A stretch of DNA of 64,000 nt from Candidatus Pacearchaeota archaeon (GCA_018303805.1 JAGVXL010000001.1:241528-305527), one strand, 5' to 3'; shown: positions 34,599 through 44,188, counted from the stretch's first letter. Notes: a model not told the origin generated them from the letters alone. Numbers and translations are program-made.

Positions 34599-35206
34599 TA
34601 TTCCCAACATCTAAAGCAGAATACAAAATAATCAAGGAGATATATGAAAATCCTGGGATAAATATCTCGACATTGTTAAAAAAAACAAGAACTTCCCCCC
34701 AAGCAGGATACAAGTATATAAAAGAACTATTAAAGGCACAAATTATAAAAGAGGCAAAAGAAGGAGAGAAGCCTATTCTCAGGCGTTTCTATCCAAATTT
34801 CTCAGAAGTAGGAAAATTAATTTTTGCATTGATTGAAGAAAACAAAAAGCAGGATTTCTTGAATATTCATCCTATATTCAAAGGTGCAATAATTCAGTTT
34901 GAAAAAGAAATAATTGATCAGGTTGACTGTGTACTTATTTTTGGTTCATTCGCCAGAAAAAGTGAAACTAAAGAAAGCGATGTTGATATGCTTGTTCTTG
35001 GCAAAAAAGAAATCAAGAAATATATAGAGAAATTGACAGAGCGTGCTTTTATCACTATAAGAAATAAGATTTCATTAAGATTTAATAAAACCAAAGATTT
35101 CATTAAAAAAATTGAGAATAATGACTCTTTTGCAGTTCAGATACAAAAGGAGCATGTTGTTACAGTAAATGCCAAAAAATGGGTTGAAATAGTTTCAGAA
35201 TTATAA
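34595..35206 (+). CDS. MNT-type nucleotidyltransferase with N-terminal HTH
   Basis: A 203-residue protein from ATG at 34595. An N-terminal winged helix (EYKIIKEIYENPGINISTLLKK) could bind the operon promoter. The nucleotidyltransferase domain has GSFARKSETKESDVDMLVLG, the GSx10DxD signature of the minimal nucleotidyltransferase family. Such enzymes AMPylate their HEPN partner and act as antitoxin (established for related pairs). The 4-base overlap with the HEPN gene supports pairing. Confidence 0.82.
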   Translation: MIFPTSKAEYKIIKEIYENPGINISTLLKKTRTSPQAGYKYIKELLKAQIIKEAKEGEKPILRRFYPNFSEVGKLIFALIEENKKQDFLNIHPIFKGAIIQFEKEIIDQVDCVLIFGSFARKSETKESDVDMLVLGKKEIKKYIEKLTERAFITIRNKISLRFNKTKDFIKKIENNDSFAVQIQKEHVVTVNAKKWVEIVSEL

Positions 35207-35221
35207 ATCTAAATAAAAAAT

Positions 35222-38200
35222 TCAACCTGTTGGAACATCATACGCGTTTACCTGCATGCTGCACTCTGAAGGTGCAGGCATGTTTCCATAAATATCCCTG
35301 CACTTGATATAGTAAGTTATGTCTGTTCTCCAGTCTGCTGTGTGCTCTGTTGATGTTGTGAAAGGCATTTCAGTAGCAGCAGTAAAGTCAAACTTACAAT
35401 CTTTAATGCTGTATCTGCACTCACTCTCTTCATCAGTTATTATTTTAAGCATGCCTGCATCCTGGTAGACCCTGACAATCAAAGGTGCAGTCCTGTCAAC
35501 TTCTGTCTTGAAGCTGGTTATTGCCTTATCTGTATTGCCCCCTAAATCTCTGCATAGCACATAATAGGTATTGTTTTCTGCTGCATACAAATCTAACTTT
35601 TGTTCATGTATGCTGCTTCCAGTTGTAAAGAATTCTACCATTGCATTTTCATAACCTGCAGGAGAGAAATAGCAAGACGCATCTCCATTATTGTAGCCAT
35701 TTGAAGTCTCAATCTTTAATGTAACAGGAACTGGCTCTGAGCCATACTTGATAGTTCCATTTGGCTCAATCTTTGTTATGTTAAGAGGAATTGTCCCTTT
35801 TAATGTGAAAACATAACTTTCCTTGTTCACATTCCTGTCACTTTCATTAGCAGTTCCAATAAGCCAAGGCTGGTCTCTGCACCTGAAATAAAATTTATTT
35901 TCAACTTTGTCCTGTATCTTCGTTAAAGTTGTTGAACATTTGTAAGTCATATCCCATTCCATTTGCTCAAGTGAGGAAGAACAAGCAAATGTGCTGTTCA
36001 TATTTGAATAGTCCTGGTCTGTCTTGCTCCACTTGCATTCTGCTGGCTCGTTCAAATAAACATCTAAATCAGAATTTTTAGTGCCATAGGCGACAGGAGC
36101 GCCATTCTCAATGCCTGTTCTCATAACTGTTGCAGGAGTTGTATCAGGGCCAGGGTCAACGCAGAATTGCATTGCCATCTCCCCAAGATTCCAGTTTCCA
36201 TTTCCATCCCTGCATCTTGCATAAAGCGTATACTTTCCATCATTCTTAAGTTCAGGGCTTTCAAGCTGTGCATTGATATGTGCAGGAGCAGGCAGGCTCA
36301 TCTGCATGCTGTGATTATACATATACAGATTATCGCCAAAGAAGAACTGCATGTCATCAAACTTAGATGTGTGATTTGTGTCAACCTTGCATTGCGCAGG
36401 CTCATTTGTCTCTATGCCAAATGTCAAAGGTGTAAATGCCTTGATACAGCCATCTTGTGCGCCCTGCCTAATAATATTCCAGCAACCAGGTCCTGGAGGG
36501 CATGGCTTAACGCTTTGATAAGAATGGTCTTTTGTAAGCACGCCATCCCATGGCTTTATAGTCGGAGCATTTGTATCATCTTTATTGAGCCATGCGCAGA
36601 TATCCTTGCCAGTTCCCTCATTCAACAAACTGCATCCAGTGCCCAAGCTCTCACACCTGTACTTGCTGCACGGCTTCATTGGCCCGCCAAGAGGTGCCTT
36701 ATTGCATTTTTCGCAATCCTCTCCGCCTGTTGGTGGCTGCCAAGGCATACAAGTAAAGGTTACGGTTTCAGTTCTTGTTGAACCTATCTTCATAACTTTA
36801 AGGATTATTGCAACTATAATCATTGCAACAACCGCCCAAATAAGAGGGCCGAACCATGGCCCTTTCGGACCTAAAAGAAGCCACTTACCTGTTGCTCCTC
36901 CAAAACCTTTAACAAATCCTGCCATGGATGTCAAAGCAGCAGTACTAACGCCCGTCATTGTTACGGTATTAGCAGCTTCGCCTTTCAGACCAAACATTTG
37001 ATTTATTAGAATTGATGTCAAATAAGCACCTGCTACATTAACTGCAAGATTAGCAAAGCCACCTTGTTGGGCGTTTATTGTTAACCATTGATTTAATGTT
37101 AATTCTTTACCTGGAGCATATCCTAATTTCAAACCTTTAAGACTAGTAACTCCCTTTTGCGTCCCTCCAAAGAATTTAGCAGCTTCTAATGCTGTCTCTC
37201 CAGAAACAGGTATGAAATGGAAACTATTAAATAATATCCCTACACCAATGGCAACACCCCCAGCAAATAAAATCCCGCCAAACTGCCCCATGCCAGCATC
37301 CTGATTGCTGACGTTCTTGTCTGGCTCGTTCTGCGTTCCAGAAATTTGATAACCATCATCTGTGAACTTTCCTGCAATATTATACTTGCCACCGCAATCA
37401 CCCAGGCTTGTGCAGAATTTACTAATTGCATTTATCCAATTCTTCTCCTTGCATTCGCAATTTTGTATGCATTTCCATCCGCTCTTTAATGTCTTTTGAT
37501 AAATAACAGTGCATGATTGTGTTGCCATGCTGCAATAAGTATTAGCAGATAAACCCCCGCCCTCTGTCTTTAAATTAAATCCCGGTGGAAAGTTAGGCAC
37601 ACACATCTTTGATTTTGTTGCAACAGTGTTTAATTCCATATACATGCAGTCATTATTATCCTTGCATGCCTTCTCAACATTCGGCTTTGTATTATAATCA
37701 AAGCACATCTTCCATGCATTTGCACGGCACATTGCCTCTGTAAAATTGCCAGAGCCTTCAACTTTAACACTATCCTGAACACAAATTGCCTGCCTGTAAT
37801 CATCGCAGGGCTCAACCTTTTCCTCACCCTGCACACAAAGATTTCTCCAATGCCTTGAGCCAGGCGCATCTCTTCCCTTGCCAACCAACCCATCAAAAAC
37901 GCACCAGCTCTCACCATGCTTGTAATCATTGCCATTTGAGGTTTTATAACAATTCAAGTCCCTGCAAATATAATCTCCTGAAGCTGGGCGCGGCTCAACT
38001 CCTGTTCTTGCCTTTCCGCACATTGAGCCAAGATAATACTGGCAGTTCCCGCAGGAAGGATCTTTTGCATTATTCTCATTAGGGTCACAGGATTTTTCCT
38101 TGCTCAAAATCTTCCCAAAATTATAGCTTCTCGTCTTGTCTGAATCATAAATATTCTCGGCATTGCCGCATGAATCAAACCAATATACTTCATCCTTGCC

Positions 38201-38914
38201 TTCTATGCATCCTGTTCTTGCCTGCCTTGCGCAGTTTGTTCCAAGCTGTTCTGCTGAACAGAGAAAATCTTTATAGAAAGCAGACTCATTTCTTGTTAAT
38301 GTCTTGCACTCTGCCCTTGTGGCAAATTTGCATGTTCTTTCTGTTGCTGTGTCAATCACACAGGCACCTTTATCCTGGGATTGCGCAATCGCAACGCATG
38401 CAGATTCAGTTGTAATGCCGCTCCTGAAATCTGTTTCCAAGCCATAATATGAAGCAAGCTTCTTGCATTTTACTAATGTAGTGAGAGAAGCATCACTTCC
38501 TAAAACACAGCATCCTAATGAGCATTGCGCTATTTTGCAGTCTGCATTCACATCAAAGGTTCCATTTCTCAACTCGCATAATTTTCTTGGGGTATTCTCT
38601 GCGCAAGTTCCCTCAACAGAATCATAACAGCAGCCGAGCTTGCAGAATGAAGTTGAAGCGCATGCAGTCGGAGCAGACTTAAAAGCAGTATTACAAGTGT
38701 CAGACATGGAATTCTGGCAAAACAATCCAGAATCCTTGACTTTCTCGCAGCATGCCGGCTGTGCAGCTTTAACAACAGGAATCGGCGCTGCAATCAAAAC
38801 TGAAAAAGCAAAGATTGAAACTATCAAAATAGCAATCTGGAAAAAAGCCTCGCTAACGACGCTCGGCTTTTTCAGCGCCTCTTTCAGCTTGATTTGAATT
38901 TTGGCTTTATCCAT
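35222..38914 (-). CDS. Giant Cys-rich membrane-anchored surface protein
   Basis: A 1230-residue protein. A cytoplasmic basic head and one helix (about 22-50) lead to an outer region with more than 60 cysteines in the first 560 residues, suggesting many disulfides. Two hydrophobic segments follow, near GGILFAGGVAIGVGILFNSF and FGPLIWAVVAMIIVAIILKV. Repeated Ig-like modules around EPAQCKVD and EPAECKWS occupy the C-terminal third. It is the last gene of a unit with two tiny membrane proteins. Function unknown; adhesion to a host or partner cell is plausible for a DPANN archaeon (inference). Confidence 0.7.
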   Translation of the reverse strand: MDKAKIQIKLKEALKKPSVVSEAFFQIAILIVSIFAFSVLIAAPIPVVKAAQPACCEKVKDSGLFCQNSMSDTCNTAFKSAPTACASTSFCKLGCCYDSVEGTCAENTPRKLCELRNGTFDVNADCKIAQCSLGCCVLGSDASLTTLVKCKKLASYYGLETDFRSGITTESACVAIAQSQDKGACVIDTATERTCKFATRAECKTLTRNESAFYKDFLCSAEQLGTNCARQARTGCIEGKDEVYWFDSCGNAENIYDSDKTRSYNFGKILSKEKSCDPNENNAKDPSCGNCQYYLGSMCGKARTGVEPRPASGDYICRDLNCYKTSNGNDYKHGESWCVFDGLVGKGRDAPGSRHWRNLCVQGEEKVEPCDDYRQAICVQDSVKVEGSGNFTEAMCRANAWKMCFDYNTKPNVEKACKDNNDCMYMELNTVATKSKMCVPNFPPGFNLKTEGGGLSANTYCSMATQSCTVIYQKTLKSGWKCIQNCECKEKNWINAISKFCTSLGDCGGKYNIAGKFTDDGYQISGTQNEPDKNVSNQDAGMGQFGGILFAGGVAIGVGILFNSFHFIPVSGETALEAAKFFGGTQKGVTSLKGLKLGYAPGKELTLNQWLTINAQQGGFANLAVNVAGAYLTSILINQMFGLKGEAANTVTMTGVSTAALTSMAGFVKGFGGATGKWLLLGPKGPWFGPLIWAVVAMIIVAIILKVMKIGSTRTETVTFTCMPWQPPTGGEDCEKCNKAPLGGPMKPCSKYRCESLGTGCSLLNEGTGKDICAWLNKDDTNAPTIKPWDGVLTKDHSYQSVKPCPPGPGCWNIIRQGAQDGCIKAFTPLTFGIETNEPAQCKVDTNHTSKFDDMQFFFGDNLYMYNHSMQMSLPAPAHINAQLESPELKNDGKYTLYARCRDGNGNWNLGEMAMQFCVDPGPDTTPATVMRTGIENGAPVAYGTKNSDLDVYLNEPAECKWSKTDQDYSNMNSTFACSSSLEQMEWDMTYKCSTTLTKIQDKVENKFYFRCRDQPWLIGTANESDRNVNKESYVFTLKGTIPLNITKIEPNGTIKYGSEPVPVTLKIETSNGYNNGDASCYFSPAGYENAMVEFFTTGSSIHEQKLDLYAAENNTYYVLCRDLGGNTDKAITSFKTEVDRTAPLIVRVYQDAGMLKIITDEESECRYSIKDCKFDFTAATEMPFTTSTEHTADWRTDITYYIKCRDIYGNMPAPSECSMQVNAYDVPTG

Positions 38915-38915
38915 T

Positions 38916-39059
38916 TTAACTTAAAAATTTAATTAATATCAAGAGGAATAATACCAACAGCAGGGATATTGAAATCTCCTTCTTTTTTGTGAATAAACTT
39001 ATAATTGCGGCGATTGCCACTCCTATTATCCCATAATCATAAGGTGTTATGTTTATCAT
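38916..39059 (-). CDS. Tiny two-helix membrane protein
   Basis: Forty-seven residues: helix GIIGVAIAAIISLF, the charged turn TKKKEIS, then helix ISLLLVLFLLILIKFL. Its ATG overlaps the stop of the previous tiny gene (ATGA) and the big surface protein starts 2 bases after its TAA. The tight coupling, rather than any homology, is the reason to call it a gene. Confidence 0.62.
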   Translation of the reverse strand: MINITPYDYGIIGVAIAAIISLFTKKKEISISLLLVLFLLILIKFLS

Positions 39060-39223
39060 TTTAAAATTGCAAGCATTAGAGCTCCAATTGTTGAGATAAT
39101 GCCTCCAACTATAATTAAAGTTTTATCCTGAATTATGCTGCCGTAAGTTGTTAATATTATGCCTATTACAGCAATTCCTTTCTTTATATTCTCTGCCAAA
39201 TTTCCTTTTTCTTTCTTTGCCAT
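39056..39223 (-). CDS. Tiny two-helix membrane protein
   Basis: Fifty-five residues: a basic head MAKKEKGNLAENIKKG, helix IAVIGIILTTYGSI, short turn QDKT, helix LIIVGGIISTIGALMLAIL. It starts a three-gene coupled unit ending with the 1230-residue protein. The build recalls holin-like or accessory subunits of membrane complexes, but no family is recognised. Confidence 0.62.
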   Translation of the reverse strand: MAKKEKGNLAENIKKGIAVIGIILTTYGSIIQDKTLIIVGGIISTIGALMLAILK

Positions 39224-39336
39224 TTTTTGTTAAGGCCCTGAAGCGCCACTACTTTCCATTTTTAGCTTCCTATCACATCCATTCCAAGTTCCTCTGAATA
39301 TTTAAATTCCACCAATTATTCCTTCCATTTTTCATC

Positions 39337-40110
39337 TTAAAATCCCGGAGGCATGACATAGCTCCTTGTCGCAAACAGGAATCTCTGCCCGCTTCCCCTT
39401 TCCTTTAGCATGTATATTGTGGCTTCTCCTGAGAGCTTCTTCTCTATATCTGTATTAGACTTGTAGAGCATATAGCTTAACTGGTCATAATCTCCGTAGC
39501 TTATCTCTGAGTTTACTATGTCCTGGGCGAGCATTGCCTGCTCATAAATTGGCGAGAGGATTATGGCTTGGAAATTCTCAAATGTCTTTGTCTCTTCCTT
39601 GCTTATTGTCAATGGAATTGAGGCAGAGATTATAACCTTTTTTGGCTGCAATGTTGTCTGCAACTGCAGGTTTCCTGTTTTTACTATATAGCCCTTCTTC
39701 TCCAGCTGGCTTTTTAACTGGGACACGCATGCCTGGACTTTCGGAGCAGTATAAGAGGTTATCTCTTCTTCAATGCTGTATTTCAGCATTGGCTGCTGAT
39801 TAACACACTTTGAGTAATAGTCAGAAGTATAGCAAAGATAGTTTATCTTGTTGCTGTCATATGTTGCGTATGCCAGAGGTTTCAAAGTGCCGCCTTGTTT
39901 TGTTAATAACTGAATGGCGTCTGTTGCATAATCCTCCATGCATTTTTCTACATATGCCTGGGGCTCTGTAGCTTTTGGCATTACTTTGATTCCCCCCCTT
40001 AAGGAAAAAAACAAGGCAATCCCAGCAACGATGACAACGGCGATGATAACAAAGAGGGCAACTTGTGCTTTTTTGTTCAGAATAGCTGTTTTGCTCCCTC
40101 TTATTTGCAT
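39337..40110 (-). CDS. Pilin-like membrane protein
   Basis: A 257-residue protein from ATG at 40110, which sits 25 bases after the TATA box at 40131-40139. The frame continues upstream to 40191 but that part precedes the promoter. Head NKKAQ and helix VALFVIIAVVIVAGIALFF match the pilin-like set at 23086-25663. The outer domain has four Cys (EKCMEDY, YLCYTSDYYSKC, VQACVSQ). Probably cotranscribed with the tiny membrane proteins and giant surface protein downstream. Confidence 0.65.
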   Translation of the reverse strand: MQIRGSKTAILNKKAQVALFVIIAVVIVAGIALFFSLRGGIKVMPKATEPQAYVEKCMEDYATDAIQLLTKQGGTLKPLAYATYDSNKINYLCYTSDYYSKCVNQQPMLKYSIEEEITSYTAPKVQACVSQLKSQLEKKGYIVKTGNLQLQTTLQPKKVIISASIPLTISKEETKTFENFQAIILSPIYEQAMLAQDIVNSEISYGDYDQLSYMLYKSNTDIEKKLSGEATIYMLKERGSGQRFLFATRSYVMPPGF

Positions 40111-40130
40111 GCCTTTCAAACGAACAAGAA

Positions 40131-40139
40131 GTTTATAAA
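40131..40139 (-). promoter_or_regulatory. TATA box of the pilin-like gene
   Basis: On the minus strand TTTATAAAC is centred 25 bases before ATG at 40110; this decides the start against longer frames. Confidence 0.6.
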
Positions 40140-40217
40140 TATTTTGAAATAACTGAAAATCACTCAGATTTTCTGAAAAGCACTCCCGCATTCAATAGGG
40201 AAAATAGGCAACTAAAA

Positions 40218-40376
40218 TTAATAATCGATTGGGATATCCATTTTTTTTATTATCTTTCTGCCGTAAAAATCCGCATTTTTTGCTGATTTTTTTATTATGC
40301 CCCTAACTTTTTTCTCCAAAATAACCTCTAATTCTTTGATAGCCTGCTTGCTGATTTTTTTATTTTTCTGTTTGTA
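40218..40376 (-). pseudogene. Histone-fold ORF without a standard start codon
   Basis: A 52-codon frame ends at TAA 40218-40220 and reads ISKQAIKELEVILEKKVRGI, then KNADFYGRKIIKKMDIPID. The ISKxAIxEL start, the central long helix and the GRKxxKxxDI end are the pattern of an archaeal histone. No ATG, GTG or TTG precedes the histone part in frame; a TAA lies 7 codons upstream of ISK. A TTG in another frame could join it with one indel in the A-runs. It is either decayed, mis-sequenced or starts unusually. Confidence 0.5.
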
Positions 40377-40382
40377 TTACCA

Positions 40383-40405
40383 ACTTGTTGGTAGAACCAA
40401 CAAGT
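40383..40405. promoter_or_regulatory. Perfect 23-bp palindrome, likely operator
   Basis: ACTTGTTGGT-AGA-ACCAACAAGT is a perfect inverted repeat with a 3-base centre. A further half site TTTGTTGGTA lies at 40423-40432. The cluster fills the gap between metG (ends at 40444) and the histone-fold ORF, and would sit at the promoter of that ORF. It looks like a dimeric repressor site; the regulator is unknown. Confidence 0.6.
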
Positions 40406-40443
40406 ATTAATAAAATTGTTTAGTTTGTTGGTACTATAAAAAA

Positions 40444-41970
40444 CTAATCTCTTTTAGGGAAAAGCACTCCAGCATTCTTAACCTTGCAGTCTTCCAGCAA
40501 TCCAAACCTGCAATCTTCCAATCTTGCTTTTGTTAAATCAACTCCCAGCACAAAGGCAATTTTTTCTGCTGATGCAGGGATGAATGAATAAAGCAGGATT
40601 GAAATTATGCGCAATGAATCTGCAAGAGTATAAAGCACTTGCTCAAGCTCCTTGCCCTGCAGCAGCCATGCCTTTTTGCCCTGAACATAAAGATTGCATG
40701 CATTGACAAACTCAAAAATTAAAGCCAATGCCCTGTCAATCTCCAGGTTTTCCATTTTCTTTTTTATCTCATCAAGCTTCAGCTTTTTGCTTAGAATCTC
40801 ATCAATTTTTGCCCTGCAAATCTTCCCGCCCAGTTTTTTCTCAATCAAACCAACAACCCTCGAAACCAGATTGCCTAAGTTATCTGCTAATTCTGAATTA
40901 TATCTCTCCTTCAAAGCATCTTCAGAAAAATCCCCGTCTGATCCAAAGGGGATTCCTCTAACAAAGAAATATCTTAAGGCATCAACGCCATACTCTCCAG
41001 CGAGATAAACTGGGGAAATGACATTGCCAAGGGATTTTGAAATTTTCTGCCCGTTTATTGTGAAATAGCCATGGACAAACAGTTTTTTTGGCAGTGCTAT
41101 TCCAAGTGCTAAAAGCAAAGCAGGCCATATTGTCGCATGAACTCGTAAAATATCATTGGCCATAAGCTGCACATCCGGCGGCCAGAATTTTTTAAAATTT
41201 TTTTTGTCATCAAGGCCGGTAATATAATTCCAGAAAGCATCAACCCACACGAAAGTGGTATGATCCTTATCAAATGGCAATCCTATGCCCCAGTATACCT
41301 CTGATTTTTTTCTTGATATGGATATATCCTGCAAGCCCTGCTCAATAAAGGAGATTACTTCATTTCTTCTTTTGATTGGCAATATGCAATATTTCCCTTG
41401 CTTAATTAAATCTAAAAGCTTGGGCTGAAAAGCTGAAAGTTTGAACAGATAGGCTTCTTCTTTCTTTATCTCTGGCTCTTTCTGATGTAAAGGACATTTG
41501 CCCTCTACCAAATCACTTTGAGTTAGATACTGCTCGCAGCCGACACAATAATATGCTTCATAATACCCCTTGAAGATAAATTTTTTATCATAAAGTTTCT
41601 GCAACACATTTTTAACTTCTTTTTCATGTTCTGGCTGAGTTGTTCTGAGGAAATTATTGTAAGATATATTCAAAATTTTCCATGTTTCTTTAAATTTATT
41701 AACAGTTTTATCAACAAATTGTTTTGGATTGGTGCCTTGGGATTCAGCAGTTCTCTGTATTTTAATGCCATGCTCATCTGTTCCTGTCAAGAAAAAAATA
41801 TCTTCACCAAGAAGTTTATGCCATCTTGTGAGTATATCTGCCGCTATGGTAGTATATGCCGACCCCACATGGGGCTCTGCATTAGCATAATAGATTGGTG
41901 TTGTGACATAAAACTTCTTTCCTGCCTTCTCCGCAGTTCTGCCAGATTTCTGTTTAGTTTTGCTTGCCAT
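40444..41970 (-). CDS. metG: Methionyl-tRNA synthetase
   Basis: A class I synthetase of 508 residues. The HIGH-like motif is in PIYYANAEPHVGSAYTT, the single-zinc connective peptide has CVGCEQYLTQ and KCPLH, and the KMSKS motif appears as KISKS (INGQKISKSLGN). The anticodon-binding helical domain follows. There is no C-terminal tRNA-binding (EMAP-like) extension. The form with a reduced connective peptide looks bacterial-like, not the usual archaeal form (inference). Confidence 0.93.
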   Translation of the reverse strand: MASKTKQKSGRTAEKAGKKFYVTTPIYYANAEPHVGSAYTTIAADILTRWHKLLGEDIFFLTGTDEHGIKIQRTAESQGTNPKQFVDKTVNKFKETWKILNISYNNFLRTTQPEHEKEVKNVLQKLYDKKFIFKGYYEAYYCVGCEQYLTQSDLVEGKCPLHQKEPEIKKEEAYLFKLSAFQPKLLDLIKQGKYCILPIKRRNEVISFIEQGLQDISISRKKSEVYWGIGLPFDKDHTTFVWVDAFWNYITGLDDKKNFKKFWPPDVQLMANDILRVHATIWPALLLALGIALPKKLFVHGYFTINGQKISKSLGNVISPVYLAGEYGVDALRYFFVRGIPFGSDGDFSEDALKERYNSELADNLGNLVSRVVGLIEKKLGGKICRAKIDEILSKKLKLDEIKKKMENLEIDRALALIFEFVNACNLYVQGKKAWLLQGKELEQVLYTLADSLRIISILLYSFIPASAEKIAFVLGVDLTKARLEDCRFGLLEDCKVKNAGVLFPKRD

Positions 41971-42066
41971 ATAAAAAAATAGGAACTCAGATTTATAAAT
42001 TTAGTTAATTTTACCTCGCAGAAATTACAGGGATAGTTTTTTATAATCTCTCTGGGTTATATAATT

Positions 42067-42561
42067 ATGAAAAGAAACAGGGCAAAAGTGGTGAGAAATG
42101 AGTTTGTTGTTCTTGCATCTTCATTGGTAATAACCGGCTTTTTGCTATTGTTTGAAAGTTTTGGCTATCTCAATGGAATAAGCCGGCTCTGGCCTGTCTT
42201 TTCCCTGATAATCGGCATTGGCCTGGCAATGCTATTCAGAAATCAGGGGGATACAGGCTTATTGTGGCTTGGCTCGCTTATGATAATGCTCAGCCTGTTT
42301 TTCTTTTACTTGAATTTCACTTCATGGAGGCGGCTTGCAATGCTATGGCCTGTTTTCATAGCAATATTTGGGCTGGCTTTTTTGTTCTGCTATTCCATAA
42401 ACAAAAACAGGGCAGTCCTGATAGCAAGCATCTTCACGATACTATTAAGCATAGCTTTCATATTAATATTCAGCCTGTCAATAAAATTATGGCCTATCTC
42501 ACTGATAATCGCAGGCATATTCATGTATATAGTGTCTAAATGCAATCAAAAAAATGGCTAA
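42067..42561 (+). CDS. Polytopic membrane protein, LiaF/DUF5668-like
   Basis: A 164-residue protein with about six short helices and paired motifs RLWPVFSLIIGIG and MLWPVFIAIFGLAF plus LWPISLIIAGI, the repeated W-P-hydrophobic hairpins found in DUF5668/LiaF-type membrane proteins. Role unknown, possibly envelope stress. The next gene overlaps its end by 8 bases. Confidence 0.65.
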   Translation: MKRNRAKVVRNEFVVLASSLVITGFLLLFESFGYLNGISRLWPVFSLIIGIGLAMLFRNQGDTGLLWLGSLMIMLSLFFFYLNFTSWRRLAMLWPVFIAIFGLAFLFCYSINKNRAVLIASIFTILLSIAFILIFSLSIKLWPISLIIAGIFMYIVSKCNQKNG

Positions 42562-43957
42562 ACAAAATATTCTGGAAGAGTGCAATAAGGACAAAAAGAT
42601 AATCTTTGTTGAGCCTCAAGGCAGCAAGGAGAATGTTTTTTCTAAATGGATGAATATGCCTCTGCTTGGGCCAATATATCTTGCAACAATGCTGAAACAA
42701 AAGGGGTATGACGTTATTGTGCATAATGAAAATATGAGTGGCAGGGTTTCAAAGCATCAATTAAATGCAGATGTGTTATGCCTCACAGGGTTAACATCAA
42801 CAATAGAGCGGGGATATGGGATATCCAAGGAATTTAGGGTAGTAAATCCTGACGGCAGGATAGTAATTGGCGGAATCCATGTCTCCTTCAATAAAGAGGA
42901 AGCGGCAAAATATGCGGATAATGTTGTGATAGGGGAAGGAGAGAATGTGATTCTAGATGTTATAGAGAACAAACCCCGACAGAAATTTATATTTGCTGAC
43001 AGACAGACCAATATAAGCGGGCTGCCAACACCTGATTTTAGCGTTTTGAAGGATTATAAAAGGATGAGGATAACCCCTGTTATGACTTCTCGTGGATGCC
43101 CGTTTGCATGTAATTTTTGCTCTGTTACTGCAATGTTTGGCAGGCAGTACAGGACAAATAATGAAGAGCAGGTTATCAAAGAGATGAGGATGATAAAAAC
43201 AAAAAGCAGCTTCATTTACGACGATAATTTCTGCGCGAATAAGGAAAGAAGCCACAGAATTTTGGATTCAATGAAAAGGGAAGATTTTAGATTTAAGTGG
43301 ACTGCCCAAGTAAGATGTGATGCTGCAAAGGATGAAAAGCTGATCAAAAAAATGGCTGAAACAAATTGCCAATTGGTATGCATAGGATTTGAATCTGTAA
43401 ACTCAAAAACATTGGATGGATACCAAAAGAGCCAGTCGTTAGAGGATATTAAATTAGCAATCAAAAGATTCCACGATTATGGCATAAGGATTCATGGAAT
43501 GTTCATCTTCGGCTCAGATGAAGACAACAAATCCACATTCAAGCAAACAAACAATTTCTGCAACAACCAGGATATAGATTCTGTGCAGTACTCTGTCCTG
43601 GTGCCATTGCCAGGCACCCCCCTCTTTCAGAATCTAGAAGCGCAGAACAGATTGCTGCATAAGAAATGGAAATTTTATGACGGCATGCATGTTGTTTTCA
43701 AGCCAAAGAATTTCACTCCAATAGAACTTCAAGAGGGGGCGATAGACTGCTACAAGGACTTCTACACTTACGCAAAAGCGCTGAATGGCGCGGCAAATGT
43801 TGTCTATGACAGCACTATCAACTGCCTGAAGTCATCAGGCGAGAGGTTAAGGAGATATTTCTCAAAAAACTGGGACACAACACTCTTGGGGAAGTATATA
43901 ATAAAAAAATGGCTGAAACAAAACAAGAATTATGTAGATTATCTCAAGACAGTATAA
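42554..43957 (+). CDS. B12-binding-domain radical SAM protein
   Basis: A 467-residue enzyme. A Rossmann-like cobalamin-binding domain (about 15-140, with LLGPIYLATMLKQKGYDV and VIGEGE) precedes the radical SAM core with Cys182, Cys186, Cys189 (SRGCPFACNFCS). The C-terminal 90 residues are helical. This is the BchE/class B-type architecture used for methylation or lipid and cofactor changes. The true substrate cannot be read from the sequence; partner with the preceding membrane protein would favour a lipid substrate (inference). Confidence 0.85.
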   Translation: MAKQNILEECNKDKKIIFVEPQGSKENVFSKWMNMPLLGPIYLATMLKQKGYDVIVHNENMSGRVSKHQLNADVLCLTGLTSTIERGYGISKEFRVVNPDGRIVIGGIHVSFNKEEAAKYADNVVIGEGENVILDVIENKPRQKFIFADRQTNISGLPTPDFSVLKDYKRMRITPVMTSRGCPFACNFCSVTAMFGRQYRTNNEEQVIKEMRMIKTKSSFIYDDNFCANKERSHRILDSMKREDFRFKWTAQVRCDAAKDEKLIKKMAETNCQLVCIGFESVNSKTLDGYQKSQSLEDIKLAIKRFHDYGIRIHGMFIFGSDEDNKSTFKQTNNFCNNQDIDSVQYSVLVPLPGTPLFQNLEAQNRLLHKKWKFYDGMHVVFKPKNFTPIELQEGAIDCYKDFYTYAKALNGAANVVYDSTINCLKSSGERLRRYFSKNWDTTLLGKYIIKKWLKQNKNYVDYLKTV

Positions 43958-44188
43958 ACAAGATTTCTGCTATTTTATTTTTTGCAAAACTCTTCACATA
44001 ACCTAAGATATTTTTTATGAACAATAGGTTTTATCATATAACGTATGTTATAAAATAGAACTATTTAAGTCGTGTTCTTTTAATCCGGCAGAATTCTCCA
44101 GCAGCCAGGAATATTTTTGCAGATTTTAGTTGAGTGTTAATCCTCTTCTCAGATTATCTTCGTTATTCTTAGATAATTTTTGTCTCAG
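43958..44188. other. Non-coding gap between convergent genes, with palindromes
   Basis: Holds a perfect 16-bp palindrome TATAAC-GTAT-GTTATA (44037-44052) and ATTATCT with AGATAAT near 44153-44177. No ORF of note. Both flanking genes end here, so these may be terminators or 3'-end structures. Confidence 0.5.

Noticed and set aside
36167-37001. Long plus-strand ORFs inside the giant surface gene
   Set aside because: They are antisense shadows; the minus strand has the signal, Cys pattern and Ig repeats.
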